NCBI GenBank assembly: GCA_029168955.1
Contig: JAPDOI010000964.1
Coordinates: 181,829-245,828 of the forward strand
DNA: 64,000 bases
Reading direction: 5' to 3'
From: Aplectana chamaeleonis
Lineage: Eukaryota; Nematoda; Chromadorea; Rhabditida; Cosmocercidae
The notes beneath the pieces were generated by a model. It made no database searches. It was not told where the DNA came from and was given only the letters and a program-made list of their open reading frames with translations. The first letter of the stretch is position 1. The number at the start of each line of letters is the position of its first letter. The position numbers and the translations under genes are program-made. Of the stretch, positions 51,401-62,056 are shown piece after piece.

Positions 51401-54400
51401 ACAGCGCGCCGGTAAAAGTGGGCGGGACCCAACTGGGAGTCCACAGAGCGCCGGGAACTGTGGACGGGACCCAAGTGGGAGTTCCCAGCGCGCCGGTAAA
51501 AGTGGGCGGGACCCAACTGGGAGTCCACAGAGCGCCGGGAACTGTGGACGGGACCCAAGTGGGAGTGCACAGCGCGCCAGTGAAAGTGGGCGGGACCCAA
51601 CTGGGAGTCTACAGAGCGCCGGGAACTGTGGACGGGACCCAAGTGGGAGTGCACAGCGCGCCGGTAAAATTGGGCGGGACCCAACTGGGAGTCCACAGAG
51701 CGCAGGGAACTGTGGATGGGACCCAACTGGGAGAGCGCAGGGCGCCGGGAACTGTGGGCGGGACCCAAGTGGGATTGCACAGCGCGCCGGTAAAAGTGGG
51801 CGGGACCCAACTGGGAGTCCACAGAGCGCCGGGAACTGTGGACGGGACCCAAGTGGGAGTTCCCAGCGCGCCGGTAAAAGTGGGCGGGACCCAACTGGGA
51901 GTCCACAGAGCGCCGGGAACTGTGGATGGGACCCGTGGGAGTGCACAGCGCGCCGGAAAAAGTGGGCGGGCCCCAACTGGGAGTCCACAGAGCGCCGGGA
52001 ACTGTGGACGGGACCCAAGTGGGAGTGCACAGCGCGCCGGTAAAAGTGGGCGGGACCCAACTGGGAGTCCACAGAGCGCCGGGAACTGTGGACGGCACCC
52101 AAGTTGGAGTGCACAGCGCGCCAGTAAAAGTGGGCGGGACCCAACTGGGAGTCCACAGAGCGCCGGGAACTGTGGACGGGACCCAAGTGGGAGTGCACAG
52201 CGCGCCGGTAAAAGTGGGCCGGACCCAACTGGGAGTGCACAGAGCGCCGGGAACTGTTGACGGGACCCGTGGGAGTGCACAGCGCGCCGGTAAAAGTGGG
52301 CGGGACCCTACTGGGAGTCCACAGAGCGCCGGGAACTGTGGACGGGACCCAAGTGGGAGTGCACAGCGCGCCGGTAAAAGTGGGCGGGACCCAACTGGGA
52401 GTCCACAGAGCGCCGGGAACTGTGGACGGGACCCGCGGGAGTGCACAGCGCGCCGGTAAAAGTGGGCGGGACCCAACTGGGAGTCCACAGAGCGCCGGGA
52501 ACTGTGGACGGGACCCGCGGGAGTTCCCAGCGCGCCGGTAAAGTGGGCGGGACCCAACTGGGAGTCCACAGAGCGCCGGGAACTGTGGACGGGACCCAAG
52601 TGGGAGTTCCCAGCGCGCCGGTAAAAGTGGGCGGGACCCAACCGGGAGTCCACAGAGCGCCGGGAACTGTGGACGGGACCCAAGTGGGAGTGCACAGCGA
52701 TCCGATAAAAGTGGGCGGGACACAACTGGGAGTCCACAGGGCGCCGGGAACTGTGGACGGGACCCAAGTGGGAGTGCACAGCGATCCGATAAAAGTGGGC
52801 GGGACCCAACTGGGAGTCCACAGAGCGCCGGGAACTGTGGACGGGACCCGAGTGGGAGTGCACAGCGCTCCGGAAAAAGTGGGCGGGACCCAACTGGGAG
52901 TAAACAGAGCGCCGGGAATAGTGGACGGGACCCGAGTGGGAGTGCAAAACGCGCCGGTAAAAGTAGGCGGGACCCAACTGGGAGTCCACAGAGCGCCGGG
53001 AACTGTGGACGGGAGCCAACTGGGAATGCACAGCGCTCCGGAAAAAGTGGGCGGGACCCAACTGGGAGTAAACAGAGCGCCGGGAATAGTGGACGGGACC
53101 CGAGTGAGAGTGAACAGCGCTCCGGTAAAAGTAGGCGGGACCCAACTGGGAGTCCACAGAGCGCCGGGAACTGTGGACGGGACCCAAGTAGGAGCGCACA
53201 GCGCACCGGTAAAAATGGGCGGGACCCAACTGGGAGTCCACAGAGCGCCGGGAACTGCGGACGGGACCCAAGTGGGAGTGCACAGCGCGCCGGTAAAAGT
53301 GGGCGGGACCCTACTGGGAGTCCACAGAGCGCCGGGAACTGTGGACGGGACCCAAGTGGGAGTGCACAGCGCGCCGGTAAAAGTGTGCGGGACCCAACTG
53401 GGAGTCCACAGAGCGCCGGGAACTGTGGACGGGACCCAAGTGTGAGTGCACAGCGCACCGGTAAAAGTGGGAGTGACACAACTGGGAGTCCACAGAACGC
53501 CGGGAACTGTGGACGGGACCCAAGTGGGAGTGCACAGCGCGCCGGTAAAAGTGGGCGGGACCCAACTGGGAGTCCACAGAGCGCCGGGAACTGTGGACGG
53601 GACCTAAGTGGGAGTGCACAGCGCGCCGGTAAAAGTGGGCGGGACCCTACTGGGAGTCCACAGAGCGCCGGGAACTGTGGACGGGACCCAAGTGGGAGTG
53701 CACAGCGCGCCGGAAAAGTGGGCGGGACCCAACTGGGAGTCCACAAAGCGCCGCGAACTGTGGACGGGACCCAAGTGGGAGTGCACAGCGCGCCGGTAAA
53801 AGTGGGCGGGACCCAACTGGGAGTGCACAGAGCGCCGCGAACTGTGGACGGGACCCAAGTGGGAGTGCACAGCGCGCCGGTAAAAGTGGGCGGGACCCAA
53901 CTGGGAGTCCACAGAGCGCCGGGAACTGTGGACGAGACCCAAGTTGGAGTGCACAGCGCGCCAGTAAAAGTGGGCGGGACCCAACTGGGAGTCCACAGAG
54001 CGCCGGGAACTGTGGACGGGACCCAAGTGGGAGTTCACAGCGCGCCGGTAAAAGTGGGCGGGACCCAACTGGGAGTCCACAGAGCGCCGGGAACTGTGGA
54101 CGGGACCCAAGTGGGAGTTCACAGCGCGCCGGTAAACGTGGGAGGGACCCAACTGGGAGTCCACAGAGCGCCGGGAACTGTGGACGGGACCCAAGTGGGA
54201 GTTCACAGCGCGCCAGTAAAAGTGGGCGGGACCCAACTGGGAGTCCACAGAGCGCCGGGGACTGTGGACGGCACCCAAGTTGGAGTGCACAGCGCGCCAG
54301 TAAAAGTAGGCGGGACCCAACTGGGAGTCCACAGAGCGTCGGGAACTGTGGACGGCACCCAAGTTGGAGTGCACAGCGCGCCAGTAAAAGTGGGCGGGAC

Positions 54401-55496
54401 CCAACTGGGAGTCCACAGAGCGCCGGGAACTGTGGACGGGACCCAAGTGGGAGTGCACAGCGCGCCGGTAAAAGTGGGCGGGACCCAACTGGGAGTCCAC
54501 AGAGCGCCGGGAACTGTGGACGGGACCCAAGTGGGAGTGCACAGCGCGCCGGGAAAAGTGGGCGGGACCCAACTGGGAGTCCACAGAGCGCCGGGAACTG
54601 TGAACGGGACCCAAGTGGGAGTGCACAGCGCGCCGGTAAAAGTGAGCGGGACCCAACTGGGAGTCCACAGAGCGCCGGGAACTGTGGACGGAACCCAAGT
54701 GGGAGTTCACAGCGCGCCGGTAAAAGTGGGCCGGACCCAACTGGGAGTCTACAGAGCTCAGGGAACTGTGGACGGACCCAAGTGGGAGTGCACAGCGCGC
54801 CGGTAAAAGTGGGCGGGACCCAACTGGGAGTCCACAGAGCGCCGGGAACTGTGGACGGGACCCGCGGAGTGCACAGCGCGCCGGTAAAAGTGGGCGGGAC
54901 CCAACTGGGAGTCCACAGAGCGCCGGGAACTGTGGACGGGACCCGCGGGAGTGCACAGCGCGCCGGTAAAAGTGGGCGGGACCCAACTGGGAGTCCACAG
55001 AGCGCCGGGAACTGTGGACGGGACCCAAGTGGGAGTGCACAGCGCGCCGGGAAAAGTGGACGGGAGCCAACTGGGAGTCCACAGAGCGCCGGGAATCGTG
55101 GACGGGACCCAATTAGGAGCGCACAGCGCCGGTAAAAGTGGGCGGGACCCAACTGGGAGTCCACAGAGCGCCGGGAACTGTGGACGGGACCCAAGAAGGA
55201 GTGCACAGCGCGCCGGTAAAAGTGGGCGGGGCCCACCTGGGAGTCCGCAGAGCGCCGGGCACTGTGGACGGGACCCGCGGGAGTGCACAGCGCGCCGGTA
55301 AAAGTGGGCGGGACCCAACTGGGAGTCCACAGAGCGCCGGGAACTGTGGACGGGACCCAAGTGGGAGAGCACAGCGCGCCAGTAAAAGTGGGCGGGACCC
55401 AACTAGGAGTCCACAGAGCGTCGGGAACTGTGGACGGGACCCAAGTGGGATTGCACAGCGCGCCGGTAAAAGTGGGCGGGACCCAACTGGGAGTCC

Positions 55497-57050
55497 ACAG
55501 AGCGCTGAGAACTGTGGACGGGACCCAAGTGGGAGTGCACAGCGCGCCGGTAAAAGTGGGCGGGACCCAACTGGGAGTCCACAGAGCGCCGGGAACTGTG
55601 GACGGGACCCAAGTGGGAGTTCCCAGCGCGCCGGTAAAAGTGGGCGGGACCCAACTGGGAGTCCACAGAGCGCCGGGAACTGTGGACGGGACCCAAGTGG
55701 GAGTGCACAGCGCGCCAGTGAAAGTGGGCGGGACCCAAGTGGGAGTGCACAGCGCGCCGGTAAAAGTGGACGGGACCCAAGTGGTAGTGCACAGCGCGCC
55801 AGTGAAAGTGGGCGGGACCCAACTGGGAGTCTACAGAGCGCCGGGAACTGTGGACGGGACCCAAGTGGGAGTGCACAGCGCGCCGGTAAAATTGGGCGGG
55901 ACCCAACTGGGAGTCCACAGAGCGCAGGGAACTGTGGATGGGACCCAACTGGGAGAGCGCAGGGCGCCGGGAACTGTGGGAGGGACCCAAGTGGGATTGC
56001 ACAGCGCGCCGATAAAAGTGGGCGGGACCCAAGTGGGAGTGCACAGCGCGCCGGTAAAAGTGGGCGGGACCCAACCGGGAGTCCAAAGAGCGCCGGGAAC
56101 TGTGGACGGGACCCAAGTGGGTGTTCACAGCGCGCCGGTAAACGTGGTAGGGACCCAACTGGGAGTCCACAGAGCGCCGGGAACTGTGGACGGGACCCAA
56201 GTGGGAGTTCCCAGCGCGCCAGTAAAAGTGGGCGGGACCCAACTGGGAGTCTACAGAGCGCCGGGAACTGTGTACGAGACCCAAGTTGGAGTGCACAGCG
56301 CGCCAGTAAAAGTGGGCGGGACCCAGCTGGGAGTCCACAGAGCGCCGGGAACTGTGGACGGGACCCAAGTGGGAGTTCACAGCGCGCCGGTAAAAGTGGG
56401 CGGGACCCAACTGGGAGTCCACAGAGCGCCGGGAACTGTGGACGGGACCCAAGTGGGAGTTCACAGCGCGCCGGTAAAAGTGGGCGGGACCCAACTGGGA
56501 GTGCGTAGGGCGCCGAAAGAGGGGGCCGGAATCCAACTATGAGTCCACAGAGCGCCGAGAACTGTGGAAGGGACCCAAGTGGGAGTGCACAGCGCGCCGG
56601 TAAACGTGGGAGGGACCCAACTGGGAGTCCACAGAACGTCGGGAACTGCGGACGGGACCCAAGTGGGAGTGCACAGCGCGCCGGTAAACGTGGGAGGGAC
56701 CCAACTGGGAGTCCACAGAGCGCCGGGAACTGTGGACGAGACCCAAGTGGGAGTGCACAGCGCGCCAGTGAAAGTGGGCGGGACCCAACTGGGAGTCTAC
56801 AGAGCGCCGGGAACTGTGGACGGGACCCAAGTGGGAGCTCCCAGCGCGCCGGTAAAAGTGGGCGGGACCCAACTGGGAGTCCACAGAGCGCCGGGAACTG
56901 TGGACGGGACCCAGGTGGGAGTTCCCAGCGCGCCGGTAAAAGTGGGCGGGACCCAACTGGGAGTCTACAGAGCGCCGGTAAAAGTGGGCGGGACCCAACT
57001 GGGAGTGCGTAGGGCGCCGAAAGAGGTGACCGGAATCCAACTAGGAGTCC
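55497..57050 (+). repeat. ~1.5-kb higher-order repeat, copy 1
   Basis: This block and 57,051-58,559 share a long ordered series of variants. Key markers are AAGTGGGATTGCACAG with CGCCGATAAAAG, CCAACCGGGAGTCCAAAGAG (GAGTTCAAAGAG in copy 2), CGTGGTAGGGACC, TGTACGAGACC, and two very diverged half-units beginning GTGCGTAGGGC at 56,501 and 57,005. The offset to copy 2 is 1,554 bp at the left end and 1,512 bp (18 x 84) after copy 2's loss of one 42-bp half near 57,220. The two diverged half-units are 504 bp (6 x 84) apart. Confidence 0.88.
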
Positions 57051-58559
57051 ACAGAGCGCCGGGAACTGTGGACGGGACCCAAGTGGGAGTGCACAGCGCG
57101 CCGGTAAAAGTGGGCGGGACCCAACTGGGAGTCCACAGAGCGCCGGGAACTGTGGACGGGACCCAAGTGGGAGTTCCCAGCGCGCCGGTAAAAGTGGGCG
57201 GGACCCAACTGGGAGTCCACAGAGCGCCGGAAACTGTGGACGGGACCCAAGTGGGAGTGCACAGCGCGCCGGTAAAAGTGGATGGGACCCAAGTGGGAGT
57301 GCACAGCGCGCCAGTGAAAGTGGGCGGGACCCAACTGGGAGTCTACAGAGCGCCGGGAACTGTGGACGGGACCCAAGTGGGAGTGCACAGCGCGCCGGTA
57401 AAATTGGGCGGGACCCAACTGGGAGTCCACAGAGCGCAGGGAACTGTGGATGGGACCCAACTGGGAGAGCGCAGGGCGCCGGGAACTGTGGGAGGGACCC
57501 AAGTGGGATTGCACAGCGCGCCGATAAAAGTGGGCGGGACCCAAGTGGGAGTGCACAGCGCGCCGGTAAAAGTGGGCGGGACCCAACCGGGAGTTCAAAG
57601 AGCGCCGGGAACTGTGAACGGGACCCAAGTGGGTGTTCACAGCGCGCCGGTAAACGTGGTAGGGACCCAACTGGGAGTCCACAGAGCGCCGGGAACTGTG
57701 GACGGGACCCAAGTGGGAGTTCCCAGCGCGCCAGTAAAAGTGGGCGGGACCCAACTGGGAGTCTACAGAGCGCCGGGAACTGTGTACGAGACCCAAGTTG
57801 GAGTGCACAGCGCGCCAGTAAAAGTGGGCGGGACCCAGCTGGGAGTCCACAGAGCGCCGGGAACTGTGGACGGGACCCAAGTGGGAGTTCACAGCGCGCC
57901 GGTAAAAGTGGGCGGGACCCAACTGGGAGTCCACAGAGCGCCGGGAACTGTGGACGGGACCCAAGTGGGAGTTCACAGCGCGCCGGTAAAAGTGGGCGGG
58001 ACCCAACTGGGAGTGCGTAGGGCACCGAAAGAGGGGGCCGGAATCCAACTATGAGTCCACAGAGCGCCGAGAACTGTGGAAGGGACCCAAGTGGGAGTGC
58101 ACAGCGCGCCGGTAAACGTGGGAGGGACCCAACTGGGAGTCCACAGAACGTCGGGAACTGCGGACGGGACCCAAGTGGGAGTGCACAGCGCGCCGGTAAA
58201 CGTGGGAGGGACCCAACTGGGAGTCCACAGAGCGCCGGGAACTGTGGACGAGACCCAAGTTGGAGTGCACAGCGCGCCAGTAAAAGTGGGCGGGACCCAA
58301 CTGGGAGTCCACATAGCGCCGGGAACTGTGGACGGGACCCGCGGAGCTCCCAGCGCGCCGGTAAAAGTGGGCGGGACCCAACTGGGAGTCCACAGAGCGC
58401 CGGGAACTGTGGACGGGACCCAAGTGGGAGTTCCCAGCGCGCCGGTAAAAGTGGGCGGGACCCAACTGGGAGTCTACAGAGCGCCGGTAAAAGTGGGCGG
58501 GACCCAACTGGGAGTGCGTAGGGCGCCGAAAGAGGTGACCGGAATCCAACTAGGAGTCC
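57051..58559 (+). repeat. ~1.5-kb higher-order repeat, copy 2
   Basis: This is the direct tandem copy of 55,497-57,050. The diverged GTGCGTAGGGC half-units recur at 58,013 and 58,514. Differences from copy 1 include one missing B half near 57,220, a three-base loss at 58,331 (ACCCGCGGAGC instead of ACCCAAGTGGGAGC), and a switch near 58,258 to the T-type unit CAAGTTGGAG / CCAGTAAAAG where copy 1 has CAAGTGGGAG / CCAGTGAAAG. The switch looks like a patch of gene conversion. High similarity suggests a recent duplication by unequal exchange. Confidence 0.88.
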
Positions 58560-59442
58560 ACAGAGCGCCGGGAACTGTGGACGGGACCCAAGTGGGAGTG
58601 CACAGCGCGCCGGTAAACGTGGGAGGGACCCAACTGGGAGTCCACAGAGCGTCGGGAACTGTGTACGAGACCCAAGTTGGAGTGCACAGCGCGCCGGTAA
58701 ACGTGGGAGGGACCCAACTGGGAGTCCATAGAGCGTCGGGAACTGTGGACGGGACCCAAGTGGGAGTGCACAGCGCGCCGGTAAACGTGGGAGGGACCCA
58801 ACTGGGAGTCCACAGAGCGTCGGGAACTGTGGACGGGACCCAAGTGGGAGTGCACAGCGCGCCGGTAAAAGTGGGCGGGACCCAACTGGGAGTCCACAGA
58901 GCGCCGGGAACTGTAGACGGGACCCAAGTGGGAGTGCACAGCGCGCCAGTAAAAGTGGGCGGGACCCAACTAGGAGTCCACAGAGCGTCGGGAACTGTGG
59001 ACGGGACCCAAGTAGGAGTGCACAGTGCACCGGTGAAAGTGGGAGGGACCCAACTGGGAGTTCACAGAGCGCCGGGAACTGTGGACGGGACCCAAGTGGG
59101 AGTGAACAGCGCGCCAGTGAAAGTGGGCGGGACCCAACTGGGAGTCTACAGAGCGCCGGGAACTGTGGACGGGACCCAAGTGGGAGTTCCCAGCGCGCCG
59201 GTAAAAGTGGGCGGGACCCAACTGGGAGTCCACAGAGCGCCGGGAACTGTGGACGGGACCCAAGTGGGAGTTCCCAGCGCGCCGGTAAAAGTGGGCGGGA
59301 CCCAACTGGGAGTCCACAGAGCGCCGGGAACTGTGGACGGGACCCAAGTGGGAGTGCAGAGCGCGCCAGTGAAAGTGGGCGGGACCCAACTGGGAGTCTA
59401 CAGAGCGCCGGGAACTGTGGACGGGACCCAAGTGGGAGTGCA

Positions 59443-60112
59443 ATAATTTATTCGAATGCTTATTCGATTGCGAATATTCGAGCACAACAACACGGAGTAC
59501 AAGGAAATGGCGTCTCAAAAAGAGCAGAAAATGATTTTTTAGCACACTCTGGTAATCTGCAGAGTTTATACTACAAGGTACGAAGGCAGTGTCTAGCTTG
59601 CCATACCAGCTGAATGCTGCCCAACACATCAAACTTCCTTCTCCAAAGTTCCTCTTCGAGAACGTGAGTGGGTCCTTGCGCAGATCTCTCCAGTACGAAT
59701 TGAATCCATCAGGCCCGTCCTAGTTTAACTTTTTTTCGACCGGGAAAACAATCTAAGAAGTTATCTTCGTACGAGGTCCTTTAATATGAAGATTGAAGAG
59801 AGGACCCACCTTCTACCAATCGGTCTGTCTGCATGTTCACTCGATCGAATTGGAGCCGCGACTCCTTGTGGTTGTCCGCAAGATGTGGAGCATCTCTGAT
59901 TCCATCGCGGACGACGTTCCGGGACCGATGACTGATTCGCAGAATTGTGGATTTGTCAACGCAGGTCCAAGGCTCCTTGATCTCGCTGGCGGACCTCATG
60001 AAATTTGATGCCAGTCTCACGACTGCCCGTTCCGCACAGTCGTTCAGCTTCCGCGGTCTTCCAGTTCGTGCTTTACGCAGGTACAAGGCAGAATTTTCAA
60101 CGCATCGAACAA
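59443..60112 (-). pseudogene. Tc1-like transposase relic, truncated by the satellite
   Basis: Reading leftward on the minus strand, one frame encodes a linker GRPRKL (about 60,047-60,065), then [17 protein letters not shown] and [10 protein letters not shown] (a second helix-turn-helix of Tc1 type) and NHKESRLQF. After a frameshift, near 59,745, comes IVFPVEKKLN, a stop (TAG at 59,720-59,722), DGPDGFNSYWRDLRKDPL, FSKRNFG, CWAAFSWYGKLD and NSADYQSVLKNH. Tc1 transposases normally have FSDEKKF here, the Asp being the first DDE catalytic residue; in this copy it is Val (codon 59,738-59,740). The second catalytic Asp and the Glu regions are missing or unrecognisable, because similarity ends shortly before the array begins at 59,442. 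The N-terminal part is not recognisable beyond the (TA)n tract. Below the stop, the frame runs on into satellite sequence to 58,970, giving an accidental chimeric ORF. Clearly non-functional. Confidence 0.88.
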
Positions 60113-60115
60113 TGC

Positions 60116-60309
<194 letters not shown>

Positions 60310-62024
60310 CCTCCAGAGTACAACCAGTGGCAAGAAGAGCATTTTTTCCTGTCGAAAGCCTAGTTCTTCGTTCATTCTTAACCTCTCTGCTCATTCAGAC
60401 TTACCCCGTGAATCTGTTGCGTTTGACGAGGAATGCAGGCCTATAAAACTCGTCCAACATGCTTTTTCCGCTTAAATTTTGGCAACAGGAGAATCGCAAA
60501 ACAATTATGCAGTTGGTATGTGCCTTTGCAAAAAAAAAATTGTGTGGCCACAGATAGGAGGCCTTCTTCAGAGCGATGTTTGTCGGCAGCGAGTGGTTAA
60601 TCCAACCAATGAATTTGGTCAGTAGGAAAAGTTGCGGAACTCACGTCTCGAAGGAACACCCGTCCATTCTTCGACCTGCTGAGCAAGTGGTGAAAAAACT
60701 ATCACAATAGTTGGCAGCACGTGCACTGTGATCATGACGTTCACCAGTTGCGAAAGCCAGCTTATCTGCAATGCGAACTATCAAATTCAGATAAATTCTG
60801 GGGTATTCCTGAGGAGCCCATAATCGTCATCAGCAAGCTGTGCTTTTTTTCACTCGCCAGATTTCACCAAGGTCAATCAACCAAGGTCAATACGATCATA
60901 AGCGAAAACAAGAACTCTTCAAAAATCCCTCAGAGATTAAATGAATAAGTCATTTCACGCTCATTTAGACAGGGAGGAGTACATAAGAGTTTGAGTTTCT
61001 GATCATAGGGAAATATAAACTTGATAAGGAGATTTCGACGTAATGGACTGTTCTGCTCCTCGCCCGGACTCCAACGAAGGGAGAAAAGCTACAGATGGAA
61101 AACGGACTGTTACTCCACCGGGCGACCCAGGACGGCCGATCTGAGGATACCTTTTTGTCCTCATTATGCGTGCTTCACTTGCATATCGACGGGTGGGAAT
61201 ACGGACTATTGTCCAGCTATGACTCACAGGTTCTTTCGGGAGAAAAACATGGACCTGTTATTGACCTGCTATCGACCTGTCGATATCAGGTTCACGGCAG
61301 GCTGGTAAGGCAGCACATCCTATCGCCGGTGAGCATTGATCGCCCGATTCTCCGGATGCTTGGCGAATTATTCAGCCGGTTGCGCAATTGAAGAACCTGC
61401 TTTTATTTTTTTGTCTCTCGTAAAGCACACCAGAATTTGTCCAATAACGCGCAAATAAGTCCTGGTATCGAATGGAATTAATACTCAAATAGTGTTCTAG
61501 GAATTTTTGAGGTATTCTTATATTTTATTGACTCTTGGGATTTTATTATGCGTATTTTTTCAAACACTAGGTTTATTTGAAATCCTGAAACATCCTTTTT
61601 TTTGAATATAAGATTCCGTCGTGATTTTTTTACTGTTTCGATTCTCGACTTAGCGGAGGTTTAATATTTTTCGCCTCTCGAGTGTTCCATTCCTTTGGGA
61701 ATTCGAAAATATTTCTGCCCTCGGTCAGGTTAAATTTCCGTTTGTTCGAATATTTGTCTCAATTCAGCTTACATAGCCCTTTCGGAAGAAATTGTCCATT
61801 TGTACAAGTATTTTACTTGAAAGCCATTTCAAATTCGAAATCGAATAATTGCTCGAATATTTGTGCTAATGTTCACACGTAATACAATTAAGTCGAGTAT
61901 AGGATACATTTTTGAACTTATTCATTTGTTAGAAAATTTCTGAAGGACTCGCCCATGTTTTAAATTCATTGAGAGACTTAATGAAGATCATAGTGGAGAA
62001 ACTCTCCACATTCCTCATTAGATC
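60310..62024. other. Unassigned AT-richer sequence between two transposon relics
   Basis: I recognise no gene, RNA or known element here. The longest plausible reading frames are short: 61,095-61,391 plus (98 codons) and, overlapping it, 61,003-61,227 minus (74 codons). Neither shows a domain I know. The stretch 60,310-60,475 could hold the missing N-terminus of the Tc1-like transposase on the minus strand, but I could not match it. A run of nine A lies at 60,530. From about 61,400 the sequence becomes clearly A+T rich. Small exons of a spliced gene cannot be ruled out by eye. Confidence 0.6.
61993..62009. repeat. Perfect short hairpin beside the mariner insertion
   Basis: GTGGAGA and TCTCCAC form a perfect 7-bp inverted repeat around AAC. 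It ends 15 bases before the TA target of the mariner element. It belongs to the flank, not to the element, and could be chance or part of an older sequence into which mariner inserted. Confidence 0.6.
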
Positions 62025-62026
62025 TA

Positions 62027-62056
62027 TTAGGTCTAGAAGTTAATTTCCACGTTTTT
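62027..62056 (+). repeat. Mariner left terminal inverted repeat
   Basis: Starts TTAGGTCTAGAAG directly after TA (62,025-62,026). It matches the reverse complement of 63,354-63,383 at 29 of 30 bases. This is the expected transposase binding site. Confidence 0.95.

Larger units (their letters stand above)
1..59442 (+). repeat. Giant GC-rich 84-bp satellite array (dimer of 42-bp halves)
   Basis: The same 84-bp unit repeats head to tail, always in one orientation, from the first base to the junction at about 59,442, roughly 700 copies. Each unit is two 42-bp halves. Half A is marked by CCCAACTGGGAGTCCACAG, AGCGCCGGGAACTGTGGAC; half B by CCCAAGTGGGAGTGCACAG, CGCGCCGGTAAAAGTGGGC. My consensus halves differ at 7 of 42 positions, so the unit looks like a diverged duplication of a 42-mer. 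The consensus is 56/84 G+C, has more G than C on this strand, and is rich in CpG (CAGCGCGCC, GACGGG, GGCGGG). Single-base indels and odd half-units are common, but I saw no inverted unit and no transposon inside. The left end lies outside the window. I cannot assign a function (centromeric, subtelomeric or other) from sequence alone. Confidence 0.97.
34040..59442 (+). repeat. Satellite domain III: G-type units with higher-order structure
   Basis: Half B here is mainly CAAGTGGGAGTGCACAG or CAAGTGGGAGTTCCCAG, followed by CGCGCCGGTAAAAG or CGCGCCAGTGAAAG. Single-base indels are fewer than in domain II, so plus-strand frames run further (for example 45,582-48,755). Distinct variants recur in fixed order at multiples of 84 bp, which shows that multi-unit blocks have been copied. 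Recognisable markers are GAGTCTACAG, GTAAAATTGGGCGG, AGCGCAGGGAACTG, GGGAGAGCGCAGGGCGCC and GGGATTGCACAG. The units next to the right-hand junction remain close to consensus. Confidence 0.75.

Noticed and set aside
1..59442. CRISPR array
   Set aside because: There are no unique spacers between repeats; the sequence is continuous tandem repeat, and the flanking transposons are eukaryotic.
1..59442. Telomeric repeat or rDNA spacer
   Set aside because: No short telomere motif such as TTAGGC or TTAGGG arrays, and no rRNA sequence was seen. Subtelomeric location remains possible but unsupported.
1..59442. Standard G-quadruplex array
   Set aside because: GGG runs are frequent but most loops are 8-23 bases, longer than usual. 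Only the GGGCGGG pair is closely spaced.
59793..60008. Plus-strand ORF opposite the Tc1-like relic
   Set aside because: It is the antisense shadow of the recognisable minus-strand transposase segment.
61095..61391. 98-codon plus-strand ORF as a gene
   Set aside because: No recognisable domain, overlapping ORFs exist on both strands, and the length is unremarkable for this stretch.
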